DNA from: BPJO01 sp037189665
GTDB lineage: Bacteria; Planctomycetota; Phycisphaerae; Tepidisphaerales; Tepidisphaeraceae
Reading direction: 5' to 3'
NCBI GenBank assembly: GCA_037189665.1
Contig: JBBCIV010000038.1
Coordinates: 6,864-70,863 of the forward strand
Length of the DNA stretch: 64,000 nt
Each line of letters starts with the position of its first letter. Position 1 is the stretch's first letter. The notes under the pieces were generated by a model. That model ran no database searches. It was not told where the DNA came from and saw only the letters and a list, made by a program, of their open reading frames with translations. The translations under genes and the position numbers were made by a program. This document shows, piece by piece, positions 1 through 8,686 of this stretch.

Positions 1-84
1 CGGCTCCGCGAGCTGACCAGCGGGCATCACGAACAGGCCTCCCGTCTCATTGAGTTGCACAGCACCACGCTCCGTGTCGCATGA
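1..84 (+). CDS. C-terminal end of an unidentified protein (partial)
   Basis: Frame 1 is open from the window edge to a TGA at 82-84 and encodes 27 residues ending in LHSTTLRVA. The stop overlaps the ATG of the next gene in an ATGA junction, which is the usual form of translational coupling, so I read it as the tail of the preceding operon gene. Too little is visible to name a family. The downstream STAS protein makes a kinase or phosphatase partner possible, but nothing in these residues shows that. Confidence 0.55.
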   Translation, partial: RLRELTSGHHEQASRLIELHSTTLRVA

Positions 85-416
85 TCAAGACTGACGAGTA
101 CAACGGAGTCTGCGTTCTGAGCGTCGTCGGCGAACTGTCCGGCGACAACTGCCGCGATGCGCACAAGGTCGTCGAAACGCAGATCGACTCCCGCCAGGTC
201 GTCAGCTTTGCCGTTGACCTTGAGCAATGCACCTTCATCGGTTCTGACGGGCTCGAAACGCTGCTCTGGATGAAGCGTAAATGCGACGAGCTATTCGGCA
301 TGATGAAAGTCGTCAACCCCGACGACAACTGCCGGAAGATCTTCGAGATCACGCGGCTCGACAGCCGCTTCGACATCGAGGACGACCTGACCGCCGCGCT
401 GAGGGGGATCCGATGA
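81..416 (+). CDS. STAS-domain protein (anti-sigma-factor antagonist-like)
   Basis: This 111-residue protein consists of a single STAS domain, the fold of SpoIIAA-type anti-anti-sigma factors. It has the beta-strand start (YNGVCVLSVVGEL), the central acidic strand (VSFAVDLEQCTFIGSDGLETL) and the helix that usually follows. In SpoIIAA-type proteins a Ser or Thr in the D-S-S/T-G loop is phosphorylated. Here the loop reads GSDGLE, so the Ser before Asp-Gly is the candidate. It overlaps the preceding gene by ATGA and the GspE/PilB gene after it by ATGA at 413-416, so all three should be co-translated. The context suggests partner switching or localisation linked to a secretion or pilus machine rather than a free sigma-factor pathway. 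That role is inference. Confidence 0.82.
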   Translation: MIKTDEYNGVCVLSVVGELSGDNCRDAHKVVETQIDSRQVVSFAVDLEQCTFIGSDGLETLLWMKRKCDELFGMMKVVNPDDNCRKIFEITRLDSRFDIEDDLTAALRGIR

Positions 417-2119
417 TCGCCACCGCTGCGAGAAAGCCGCTCGGGCAGACGCTCGTCGATCGAGGCGTGATCAGCGCCGAGCAGCTTCAGCGCGTGCTCG
501 ACGAACAACGGCTCAGCAACACCCAGAAATTGCTCGGCGAAATCCTCGTTGAACGCGGGATGGTGACCGAGGAGAAGATCTGCGAAACGCTCGCCGAGGG
601 ATACGGCGTTCCGTTCGCGCGCATCAACCCGCGCATCACCGATCCGCAGACGATCGACATCCTGCCGCGCGAGTTCCTCGACCAGCATACGGTATTGCCA
701 TTGTTTCTGGTCGAAGGCGTGCTCACGATCGCGGTCGCGGAGCCGGCGAACGTGTTCCTGGTCGAGGAGATGGAGCGGCTCACCGGCAAGGACGTGCAGA
801 TCGTCGCCGGCACGAGCAAGGACATCCGCGCCACGCTGCAGACGTACCTGCCCGACGACAAGGTCTTCGTCATCGACGACATCATCGACGAGGTGAAGCC
901 CGAGGACTTCACGCTGCTGGAGCAGCGGAAGATTGAGGACATCGCCGACCTGGAACAGGCCGCGGGCGATTCGCCGGTGATCAAGCTGGTGAACTACTGC
1001 GTCTACAACGCGGTGAGGGACGGCGCGAGCGATATCCACATCGAGCCCGGCGACAACCACCTTCGCGTGCGCGACCGCATCGACGGCCACCTGGTCGAAA
1101 AGCTCCGCCCGCCGTTTCAGATGGCGGCGGCGATCTCGTCGCGCATCAAGATCATGGCGGGCCTCGACATCGCCGAGCGCCGCGTCGCGCAGGACGGCGG
1201 CATCCACGTGATGATGGACCGCCGGCCCATCGACCTGCGCGTCAGCACCATGCCGGGGCGCTTCGGCGAGAAGGTCGTCATCCGCGTGATCGACAACGAC
1301 AAGGCGTCGGTCAACCTCGAAAAGCTCGGCTTTGGCTACGACACGCTCAAGCAGTGGCGCAAGCTGATCGACCTGCCCAACGGCATCATCCTCGTCACCG
1401 GCCCGACGGGTTCGGGCAAAAGTACGACGCTCTACGCGTGCCTGCAGGAGATCAACTCCGAGAGCATCAACATCTGCACGGTCGAAGACCCGATCGAGTA
1501 CAACCTGGCGGGCATCAACCAGTTTCAGGTGAACGAGAAGGCCGGATTCACGTTTGCGTCGGCGCTCCGGGCGTTGTTGCGCCAGGACCCGGACGTGATG
1601 ATGGTCGGCGAAATTCGCGATATCGAGACCGCGCGGCTTGCGACGCAGGCGGCGCTGACCGGCCACATGGTCTTCAGCACGCTGCACACGAACGACGCGC
1701 CCGGCGCGATCACGCGTCTGTACAACCTCGGCATCGAGCCGTACCTCGTCGGCGCGACGGTCGTCGGCGTTCTCGCACAACGGCTGGTGCGAAAGCTCTG
1801 CCCGCATTGCCGGGAAGAGTACGAGCCTACGCCCAACGAAAAGCGGCAGATCGAACGGTTCGCCGGCACGGTGGAGAAACTCTATCGACCGAAAGGTTGC
1901 CCGAAGTGCCGTCAACTGGGCTATGCCGGGCGTATCGGCATCTACGAATTGTTCGTGCCGGACGACGGCGTGATCGACAAGATCAGTTCCGGCGCGACGC
2001 TGAACGAACTGCGTCAGGCGGCGGTTGGCGTGGGGATGCGCACGCTGCGGCTCGACGGGCTCGACAAGGTCAAATCCGGCATCACCACGCTGGACGAAGT
2101 CTACCGCGTCACCGCCTGA
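413..2119 (+). CDS. Type II secretion/type IV pilus assembly ATPase (GspE/PilB family)
   Basis: The protein has 568 residues, normal for the family. It is a cytoplasmic hexameric ATPase that powers pseudopilus or pilus assembly. The N-terminal third is an MshEN-type domain (LGQTLVDRGVISAEQL and LGEILVERGMVTEEK repeats). The catalytic domain has Walker A GPTGSGKST (about residues 330-338), an Asp box, Walker B (MMVGEIRD) and a His box (STLHTNDAPGA). Near the C-terminus four cysteines in two pairs (CPHC, CPKC) form the zinc-binding module of GspE/PilB proteins, which retraction-type PilT lacks. I chose the ATG at 413 because it forms the ATGA overlap with the STAS gene; an upstream in-frame start at 281 would lie entirely within that gene. 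GspF follows after about 120 bases. Confidence 0.95.
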   Translation: MIATAARKPLGQTLVDRGVISAEQLQRVLDEQRLSNTQKLLGEILVERGMVTEEKICETLAEGYGVPFARINPRITDPQTIDILPREFLDQHTVLPLFLVEGVLTIAVAEPANVFLVEEMERLTGKDVQIVAGTSKDIRATLQTYLPDDKVFVIDDIIDEVKPEDFTLLEQRKIEDIADLEQAAGDSPVIKLVNYCVYNAVRDGASDIHIEPGDNHLRVRDRIDGHLVEKLRPPFQMAAAISSRIKIMAGLDIAERRVAQDGGIHVMMDRRPIDLRVSTMPGRFGEKVVIRVIDNDKASVNLEKLGFGYDTLKQWRKLIDLPNGIILVTGPTGSGKSTTLYACLQEINSESINICTVEDPIEYNLAGINQFQVNEKAGFTFASALRALLRQDPDVMMVGEIRDIETARLATQAALTGHMVFSTLHTNDAPGAITRLYNLGIEPYLVGATVVGVLAQRLVRKLCPHCREEYEPTPNEKRQIERFAGTVEKLYRPKGCPKCRQLGYAGRIGIYELFVPDDGVIDKISSGATLNELRQAAVGVGMRTLRLDGLDKVKSGITTLDEVYRVTA

Positions 2120-2242
2120 TTCCTCCCAAACCTCATGCCCGAAACGGCCGATACGAAAGATAAGGCCATCTCTCGTCGTTAACGATGGGGTTACGCGTGC
2201 GTTCGCGTGAACGTGGCTTGCAAGGTCCTGTGAGGAAGCCGG

Positions 2243-3454
2243 ATGCCGACCTTCACCTACACCGCTCGCGATGCGGCGGGACAATCGAGCAGCGGGACGA
2301 TCATCGCCGGCAGCATTGCCGAGGTGGGCAAGCAGCTGCGCGCCGAAGGCCGGTTTCCGATTAACGTTCAGCCGGCCTTGTCGAAGGCGACGACAATCGC
2401 AGGTGGGGGCATCAAGGTTTCCCGTGCGGAGGTCATCCAGGTTTCCACCCAGCTTGCGATCATGGTGGAAACGGGCGTGACGATCACCGAAGCGCTCGAC
2501 TGCATCGGCCAACAGGCGCCGCGGCCGCGATTGCGAAAGCTGCTGGCAGACATCACGCAGCAGGTGCAGGCGGGCGGGGATTTCAGCACGGCGCTGTCGC
2601 GCCATCCGCGTTCGTTTCCGACGCTGTACATCGCGCTGATCCGAGCGAGCGAGAAATCGGGCATGCTTCCGAAGATGCTCAACCGCGCCACGCAGTACCT
2701 CCGCGAGGAGGCCGAGATCGTCCGCAAGGTGAAGGGCGCGCTCACGTACCCCGCGATCATGTTCGCGTTTGCGCTCGTGACGACGTTGTCGCTGCTGATC
2801 TTCGTCCTGCCGCGTTTTACTGCGCTGTACGCCACCAAGAAGGCCGCGCTCCCGATGCCGACGAAGGTGCTGATGGCGGTGAGCGATGCGCTTCTGAGCC
2901 ACTGGTACGTCCTGTTGCCGGGCATCGTCATGCTGCTCATCGGACTGGTCCTGAGCGTGAAGTTCACGCAAGCCGGCCGGCGGATCTTTCACACATTGCA
3001 GATCCGCGTGCCGATCCTGGGCGGGATGTTCCGGCAGATGCACTTGGCGCGCGGGCTTCGCATGATCGGCACGATGGCGGGATCGGGCGTACACCTGGTC
3101 GATTGCGTCACGACGGCGCGTGACCTGTGCGCGAACGAGCATTTCAAGACGCTGTGGTCCGAGGTCGAGCACCAGTTGCATCACGGCAAGCAGTTGAGCG
3201 AGCCGCTGTTCAAGAGCCGGCTCGTCCCGCGCTCGGTCGCGCAGATGATCAGTTCCGCCGAGAAGAGCGGAAAGCTGGCAGTGGTGATGGAGCAGGTCGC
3301 CGGGTTCAGCGAGCAGGAACTGAAGGAGAAGATCGCCGAGATGACGCGCTACATCGAGCCGGCGATGATCGTGCTGATGGGCGTGATCATCGGCGGGGTG
3401 GCGCTGGCGTTGTTGCTGCCGATCTTCACGATCAGCCGCGTGATGTCGACCTGA
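2243..3454 (+). CDS. Type II secretion system F / PilC family inner-membrane protein
   Basis: The 403-residue protein has the classic start of the family (MPTFTYTARDAAGQ) and two homologous T2SSF halves, each a cytoplasmic helical bundle followed by membrane segments. Hydrophobic stretches lie around residues 172-192, 220-240 and 370-398. GspF/PilC is the polytopic platform that the GspE/PilB ATPase acts on, which agrees with the gene just upstream. The ATG at 2243 is preceded by GAGGAAG, a good ribosome-binding site. The operon seems to end here, because a strong intrinsic terminator follows. No pilin, secretin or prepilin peptidase gene is in this part of the window. Confidence 0.95.
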   Translation: MPTFTYTARDAAGQSSSGTIIAGSIAEVGKQLRAEGRFPINVQPALSKATTIAGGGIKVSRAEVIQVSTQLAIMVETGVTITEALDCIGQQAPRPRLRKLLADITQQVQAGGDFSTALSRHPRSFPTLYIALIRASEKSGMLPKMLNRATQYLREEAEIVRKVKGALTYPAIMFAFALVTTLSLLIFVLPRFTALYATKKAALPMPTKVLMAVSDALLSHWYVLLPGIVMLLIGLVLSVKFTQAGRRIFHTLQIRVPILGGMFRQMHLARGLRMIGTMAGSGVHLVDCVTTARDLCANEHFKTLWSEVEHQLHHGKQLSEPLFKSRLVPRSVAQMISSAEKSGKLAVVMEQVAGFSEQELKEKIAEMTRYIEPAMIVLMGVIIGGVALALLLPIFTISRVMST

Positions 3455-3574
3455 TCGGGCGCGTACGAACGTCATCGGCGTTCCCCTTTCCTAAGGACGC
3501 AGAACTCCCGCCACACGCGCAGGCCGGACCTGTGCGGCAATGTCGGGCACGAAGGTGTCTCCGTATAGACCGCG

Positions 3575-3624
3575 GCGCTGCGCGTTTGTCGTGACAAACG
3601 CGCAGCGCGCACGGATTTTTTTCT
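3575..3624 (+). terminator. Rho-independent terminator after gspF-type gene
   Basis: A perfect 15-bp inverted repeat (GCGCTGCGCGTTTGT and its complement) with the 4-base loop CGTG spans 3575-3608. A run of seven T follows at 3616-3622. It ends the + strand secretion operon just before the convergent oxidase gene whose stop is at 3636. Confidence 0.9.
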
Positions 3625-3635
3625 TCAAAGTGGAG

Positions 3636-6600
3636 TTAAATTTCGCAGCCGAGCGCCTTGGCGAGCACTTCGGCGGGGTGGAGTCCGTGTCGGCCGGTGC
3701 CGTCGTGGATCTGGTGGCGGCAGCTCGTGCCGGGGACGACGATCGCCGCGTCCTTCGATGCCGCGCGGATCGGCGGGAAGACGCTCAGCTCGCCGATCTT
3801 CATCGAGAGATCGTACCGGTCCTTCGTGTACCCGAACGCGCCTGCCATGCCGCAGCAGGTGGAGGGGATCGCGGTCACCTTTCCGCCGGTGAGGCGCTTG
3901 AGCATCGCCAGCGTGGTGGCCTCGCCCCAGAGGGCCTTCTGGTGGCAGTGGCCGTGGAGGATCATCTCGGTGGCGTCCTCGCGAATCGTCGGCGTGGCGG
4001 GATGCGCGTCCCATCGCGATTCGACGAACTGCTCGATCAGCATCGACTTGGCGGCGAGCTTCTTCCGCTGCTCGATCGGCGTCTTCAGCTTAAGTTTCAG
4101 CCACTCGTCCTGAATGGCGGAGAGACAGGAGGGCTCGAAGACGATGACAGCGTGAACATCTGGGTCGTCGATGATCGATCGCATCGTTTCGAGCGTGGCG
4201 TCGGCGGTGGCGATGGCGTCGGCGAGCAGGCCGGTCGACATCATCGGCCGGCCACAACACCCGCCGGCGGGAAGTTCGACGGCGTAGCCGAGCGCCTCGA
4301 GCGCCTTCGTCGCGGCGATGCCGATGTTCGGCTCGCTGTAGGTCATGAAGCAGTCCGGCCACAAAACCACGCGCGGTTTGTTCGCCAAGTCGATTGTCGG
4401 ACGACGCCGGAACCATCGATACAGCGATTGCGCGAACGGCGGCAGCGTGCGTTTCGGGTGAAGGTTCAGCACCCAGTTCATCACCCCGCGAACTGGCGGC
4501 AGTGAATTGAAGAAGTTTGCCATGCCCGGCGCGATCGACGCCAGTTGGTTCAGCTTGCGAACGTGGCCGACCACCTTCGCCTGAAGCGGCGCGCCCTTCG
4601 TGCGGTATGACTGCGCGTAGTATTCGGCCTTCAGTTGCGATACGTCGACATTGCTGGGGCACTCGGTTTTGCAGGCTTTGCAACTGAGGCAGAGGTTGAG
4701 CGTGTCCTTCGCGTCGGCGTCGTGCCAGTCGGGGGTGGGGTGATTGGTCACCGCGACGCGCACCGCGTTTGCGCGGCCGCGCGTGCTGTGGCGCTCGTCG
4801 AGTGTGGCGCGGTACGACGGACACATCACGCCGATCGCGGTCTTGCGGCAGAAGCCGGCGCCGTTGCAACCCTCGACCGTGCCGTTGAAGCTGTGGTCGG
4901 CCGGGTAGTTGAAGTAGGTGTCGATCGCATCGATGCGGTGGCCGTCGGTCTGCGCGTCGAGGCGGAGGTTTTGCGTGATCGATTCGACCGGGCCGGCGTC
5001 GATGATGTTGCCGGGATTGAGGATGCCCGCCGGATCGAACGTCTGCTTCAGCCTTCGGAACGCGCCCATGATGACCGGCCCGTAGAACTCCTCCAGCAGC
5101 GGCCCGCGCACGCGGCCGTCGCCGTGTTCGCCGGACATCACGCCGCCGCATCGCCGAGCGAGGTCGGCCACCTCGACCGCGATCGCGCGCATCTTCACGC
5201 GTTCGCTCGGCTGGTGCAGGTCGATCATCGGCCGCACGTGCAGCACGCCGACCGACGCGTGCGCGTAGTACGCAGCTTCGGTGTTGTGACGCGCGACGAT
5301 CTCCTTGAAGCCCGCAACGAACGCCTTCAGGTTTTCGACCGGCACGGAGTTGTCTTCGACGAACGTGATCGGCTTGGCGTGGCCGGGCAGGCCGTGCAGC
5401 AGCGCCTCGCCCGACTTGCGGAGCGCCCACGCGTTGAGCATGGCGGCGGGGTCTTCGTAGGTGGCAATGGCGACGTCGGCGACGACGTTGCGAAGCGCGT
5501 CGAAGAAGTCGCTCAGGCGCGTGGCGTCGTCCTCCGTTTGATATTCGACGTACAGCACGGCCTGCGGCGTTTGCCCGCTCACCTTCGGCAGCATCTCGAC
5601 ATACGGCCGACACGCGGTGTTCCCCAGGGCGGCGCGGATGACGGCGTCGTCCAACAGCTCGACTGCGCAAGGACGCGTTCCCACGATGGCGACGACCGCG
5701 TCGATCGCGGCATCGACCGACGCGAACGATACCACCGCCAGCCCGCGCGCGATCGGCGTCGGATGCAACTTCAGCTTGGCGCACGTGACGACCGCCAGCG
5801 TGCCCTCGCTGCCGCAGATGAGGCCGGACAGATCGAGGTCTTCCACCGCGATGCCCGATTCGAGTTGCTTGAGGATCAGGTCGAGCCCATACCCGGCATT
5901 GCGGCGGATGAGATTCGGGAAACGCTGGCGGATCTCGTCGGCGTTCTCGTGCACGATCGCGGCCACCCGCTGTGCAACCCGCAGGGCCACGGGATCGCGC
6001 CGGCCGGCGCCGGGTTCGAGCCAGACCTGCTCACCGCTGGTGAGCACGACCTGCACGCCAGCGATGTTCTCGCTCGTGCGTCCGTAGCGGATCGACCTTG
6101 CTCCAGCAGCGTTGTTGCCGATGCACCCGCCGATTGCCGCCTGGTTGCTGGTGGCGGGGTCGGGAGCGAAAAACAGCTTGATCCCCTGCGCGGCGAAGTG
6201 GCGGTTCAGTTCGTCGATTCCGATTCCCGGCTCGACCACGCATTGGCGGTTTGCGATGTCGATTTCGCCGACGCGGCGGCACGTTGGCGACAGGTCAAGC
6301 ACGACCGCGCGATTGGTACACTGGCCCGCCAGGCTCGTGCCGCCGCCGCGCGTGAGCAGCGCGACGCCGTTGGCAGCGCAGTACGAGACGACGCGCGGCA
6401 CATCGTCGATGGACCGGGGGACGACGACGCCGATGGGCTCGACCTGATAGAGCGAGGCGTCGGTGGAATAGAGCTTGCGGTCGTGCTGGCCGAAGCGAAC
6501 GTCGCCGATGTTCAGTTGACGCAGGTCAGCGGCAATCCGTTCCCGGTCGGCCGTCGAAGAGGCCGAAGGGGTGGGGAGCACGGTAAGTTGTTTCACGGTC

Positions 6601-6644
6601 ATCTTGGGCTTCGCTCGTGGTGCGCGATTTTCCCGTTCGCGCAT
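3636..6644 (-). CDS. FAD-linked and Fe-S oxidase (D-lactate/glycolate dehydrogenase-like fusion)
   Basis: This 1002-residue protein joins the two halves that are separate in GlcD and GlcF. The first part is a VAO-type FAD-binding domain (LLTRGGGTSLAGQCTN; GSEGTLAVVT) with an FAD-oxidase C-terminal domain. The second part is a Fe-S subunit with a CLSCKACKTECP cluster and two CCG-type motifs (GGCCGRPM; STCCGMAG). Fusions of this kind oxidise 2-hydroxy acids such as D-lactate, glycolate or 2-hydroxyglutarate and pass electrons to quinone or another carrier. The substrate cannot be told from sequence. The start is uncertain: ATG at 6644 and ATG at 6602 (MTVKQLTV) are both in frame and neither has a clear Shine-Dalgarno. 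It is convergent with the secretion operon. Confidence 0.9.
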   Translation of the reverse strand: MRERENRAPRAKPKMTVKQLTVLPTPSASSTADRERIAADLRQLNIGDVRFGQHDRKLYSTDASLYQVEPIGVVVPRSIDDVPRVVSYCAANGVALLTRGGGTSLAGQCTNRAVVLDLSPTCRRVGEIDIANRQCVVEPGIGIDELNRHFAAQGIKLFFAPDPATSNQAAIGGCIGNNAAGARSIRYGRTSENIAGVQVVLTSGEQVWLEPGAGRRDPVALRVAQRVAAIVHENADEIRQRFPNLIRRNAGYGLDLILKQLESGIAVEDLDLSGLICGSEGTLAVVTCAKLKLHPTPIARGLAVVSFASVDAAIDAVVAIVGTRPCAVELLDDAVIRAALGNTACRPYVEMLPKVSGQTPQAVLYVEYQTEDDATRLSDFFDALRNVVADVAIATYEDPAAMLNAWALRKSGEALLHGLPGHAKPITFVEDNSVPVENLKAFVAGFKEIVARHNTEAAYYAHASVGVLHVRPMIDLHQPSERVKMRAIAVEVADLARRCGGVMSGEHGDGRVRGPLLEEFYGPVIMGAFRRLKQTFDPAGILNPGNIIDAGPVESITQNLRLDAQTDGHRIDAIDTYFNYPADHSFNGTVEGCNGAGFCRKTAIGVMCPSYRATLDERHSTRGRANAVRVAVTNHPTPDWHDADAKDTLNLCLSCKACKTECPSNVDVSQLKAEYYAQSYRTKGAPLQAKVVGHVRKLNQLASIAPGMANFFNSLPPVRGVMNWVLNLHPKRTLPPFAQSLYRWFRRRPTIDLANKPRVVLWPDCFMTYSEPNIGIAATKALEALGYAVELPAGGCCGRPMMSTGLLADAIATADATLETMRSIIDDPDVHAVIVFEPSCLSAIQDEWLKLKLKTPIEQRKKLAAKSMLIEQFVESRWDAHPATPTIREDATEMILHGHCHQKALWGEATTLAMLKRLTGGKVTAIPSTCCGMAGAFGYTKDRYDLSMKIGELSVFPPIRAASKDAAIVVPGTSCRHQIHDGTGRHGLHPAEVLAKALGCEI

Positions 6645-6692
6645 GGGCGACTATACCCGCTCGTCGCCTGCACACCACACCCGCCGGCGCAA

Positions 6693-7073
6693 TCAGGCGG
6701 CCGAGGCGATCGTGGCGGCGTCGAAGTAGGCGCAGAAACGCTTGATCTTGTCCTGGCAGAATTCGACCACGCTTACGCCGTGATAGTCGACCGGCTTTCC
6801 CGTGCGCAGGACGGCTGACGATTGCCATTCGAGGATGGCGATGTCGCCGAACTCGTGCGCCTGCTGCACGTTCGACTCCACGCGGTCAAACGCGCGGAGA
6901 TAGGCAGACCAGAACTGGTGCGCTCCAGCCTTGCCGGCGAGCGAGCGGCCCTGCGCCGGTGAATCGATCACCGCGTCGTCGTCGAACAGTTCCACCAGCG
7001 GCGAAGGATCGCGCTCGCGTTCGATTCGTTTCAACGCCTCGATAAAACGGTCGGCCTGGTCGTCCGATAACAT
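6693..7073 (-). CDS. NTF2-like / SnoaL-type small protein
   Basis: The 126-residue protein has the layout of the nuclear transport factor 2 superfamily: an N-terminal helix, then LVELFDDDAVIDSP, G(R)SLAGKAGAHQFW and a beta sheet ending in YHGVSVVEFCQDKIKRFCAYFD. Members are cone-shaped enzymes or ligand-binding proteins of varied function, so no reaction can be assigned. A strong ribosome-binding site (AGGAGG) lies about six bases before the ATG. The gene sits between the terminator of the unknown gene at 7147 and the oxidase, and could be co-transcribed with the oxidase (48-base gap). Confidence 0.85.
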   Translation of the reverse strand: MLSDDQADRFIEALKRIERERDPSPLVELFDDDAVIDSPAQGRSLAGKAGAHQFWSAYLRAFDRVESNVQQAHEFGDIAILEWQSSAVLRTGKPVDYHGVSVVEFCQDKIKRFCAYFDAATIASAA

Positions 7074-7087
7074 GAAACTCCTCCTCA

Positions 7088-7123
7088 GAAAAAGCCCCCG
7101 GTTTTTTGACGTCGCCGGGGGCT
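7088..7123 (-). terminator. Rho-independent terminator (minus strand)
   Basis: A 9-bp stem (AGCCCCCGG with CCGGGGGCT, 7093-7101 and 7115-7123) is followed on the minus strand by a T run (positions 7093 down to 7088). It lies just past the stop of the gene ending at 7147 and ends the ParA-CBM/partner unit. Confidence 0.85.
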
Positions 7124-7146
7124 GCGGTCGGTTGCGGTAGATAGGC

Positions 7147-8631
7147 TCAGGCGGCCTCGAGCAACAGCCCGGTCTTGCCGGCCCAGCGAAGCTTACGGTA
7201 GGCCTTGACGGTGACGCTGCCGTTTTCCATCAGGGTTTGCAACACGTCTGCGGTGACGTCGGCGTGGTCGACCAGCAGGTGTAGCCGGCCGGCGGAGTGG
7301 ACGTCGATCGAGAACTGCGGGAGCGCCATCGCGATGAGCGATCGGTTCTCGCTCATCCAGCGGTAGGCCTGGGCGATCGTCCGCAGGTCGGCGAGCCCCG
7401 TGCGGGCGGCGGCGACGAGGACGAGTTGGTGATCGCGCGAGACGGCGACGATCGCTTCCGGATGAGCCGGCGCTTTGACGGGCGACTCGATCAGCTCCGA
7501 TCCGCCGCGAATCACCGCACCGATGACGGCGGCGGGCGAGGCGTCGGCGTGGGGCAGGTCGATGATGTTTGCGAACCCGTCCTCCGGGATCGAAACGGCG
7601 GAGGGGGCAGGGGTCACCTGAGGTTCGATACGCATCGGCTGCTCCGGCGTGAAGGCGGCGGCGGGTTTGGGATGATCGACGGGGACGGATTTCATGACAG
7701 TCTTGATCGTCGGCGCAGCGGGCGCCTCCGCCTGCGGAACGGCGGCGGCGGCCATTGGCATCGCCGGCACCGGCTCGGCGGCCAGAACCATGTCGGTCAA
7801 GATCGCCCACTGAGGCGAGAGCGCCAGTTGTGACTTGCTGTGCGAGGCGCTGGCTGCCAACACCAAGTGGTCGGCGAGGTCGTCGCCGGGCTCGATCGCG
7901 CCCAGCAACGAGCTTTTCATGTGCAGGAACTGGTCGCACACGCTGCCCAGCTTGCGGTAAGTCTTTTCCAGCTCGACCTCATCAATCGCGCCGAAGATGG
8001 CGATCGACAGGTTCGGCCTGGCGACCTCGCAAAGGCCCTTGATGGTCCGGTAGCTGCTGACCACGCCGTCATGATCGACGCCGCTGATGAGCGTCCAGTG
8101 CGAAATGTGACGCAGCAACTCGCGAGATTCGGCGTTGCGCGGATCGGGAAGCACGACGAGCCACGCATCGACATCCTGGTTCAGTTCGACGAGCACCTCT
8201 TCCAGACGCTGGGCTTCCAGCGGCTCGGGGGTGGGCTCGTCCTCGATGCGCTCGGCGTGGGGATTGTTTTCGACGCACGACACGCGAACGTCGGCGGCGT
8301 CGGCGTAGATGACGCCGACGCGTTTGCCGTCGCGGCAGAACATGCCGGCAAAATCGCGGATGCGGTCGGCCATCAGTTCACCCAGATGGTGGGCGACGAC
8401 CGCTCGGACCGGCTTGAACTGTCCCTGCGAAAGCGCCGGAGCGGGCTCGTCGGCCTCGGAGAAGACGCGGGCGAACTCTTCGGGCGTCAGGTCGATCGAC
8501 ACGTCGCCCTTGAACGCGCCCGGCGGACGGCGGACGGGAAGGGGGGCGTTGCCGGTGGCCTTGGCGCGCACGTCGCTCAGGAACAGGTGCGAGATTTCAG
8601 ACAAACGACGTTGGGACTGGTTCTGATCCAT
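7147..8631 (-). CDS. Uncharacterised protein encoded with ParA-CBM fusion
   Basis: I do not recognise this 494-residue protein. An N-terminal domain (about 1-280) begins with MDQNQSQRRLSEISHLFLSD and contains an alpha/beta pattern of hydrophobic strands (VGVIYADAADV; DAWLVVLPDPRN; LSIAIFGAIDEVE), reminiscent of a P-loop or Rossmann-like fold but with no Walker A. A low-complexity Ala/Pro/Val linker (about 290-365) follows. A C-terminal globular domain begins near VIGAVIRGGSELI and contains a strand-rich region (LVLVAAARTGL; FSIDVHSAGRLHLLVDHADV). There is no signal peptide or membrane segment. The ATG at 8631 is preferred over an upstream TTG at 8667, which would leave only 19 bases after the ParA gene. 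It lies 55 bases after the ParA-CBM gene and before a terminator, so the two form one unit and probably work together. Confidence 0.8.
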   Translation of the reverse strand: MDQNQSQRRLSEISHLFLSDVRAKATGNAPLPVRRPPGAFKGDVSIDLTPEEFARVFSEADEPAPALSQGQFKPVRAVVAHHLGELMADRIRDFAGMFCRDGKRVGVIYADAADVRVSCVENNPHAERIEDEPTPEPLEAQRLEEVLVELNQDVDAWLVVLPDPRNAESRELLRHISHWTLISGVDHDGVVSSYRTIKGLCEVARPNLSIAIFGAIDEVELEKTYRKLGSVCDQFLHMKSSLLGAIEPGDDLADHLVLAASASHSKSQLALSPQWAILTDMVLAAEPVPAMPMAAAAVPQAEAPAAPTIKTVMKSVPVDHPKPAAAFTPEQPMRIEPQVTPAPSAVSIPEDGFANIIDLPHADASPAAVIGAVIRGGSELIESPVKAPAHPEAIVAVSRDHQLVLVAAARTGLADLRTIAQAYRWMSENRSLIAMALPQFSIDVHSAGRLHLLVDHADVTADVLQTLMENGSVTVKAYRKLRWAGKTGLLLEAA

Positions 8632-8686
8632 GAGCGTTCCGGCTGCCGCACGTGCGATGTAAAGCAAGTCGCCCGCGCGCGATATC

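Noticed and set aside
47..3475. 1142-codon minus-strand ORF opposite the STAS, GspE and GspF genes
   Set aside because: It is antisense to three clearly conserved genes, has an Arg/His/Asp-rich composition typical of GC-rich shadow frames, and shows no domain.
4635..6818. 727-codon + strand ORF opposite the FAD/Fe-S oxidase
   Set aside because: It is a shadow of a conserved enzyme; its protein is low complexity and matches no family.
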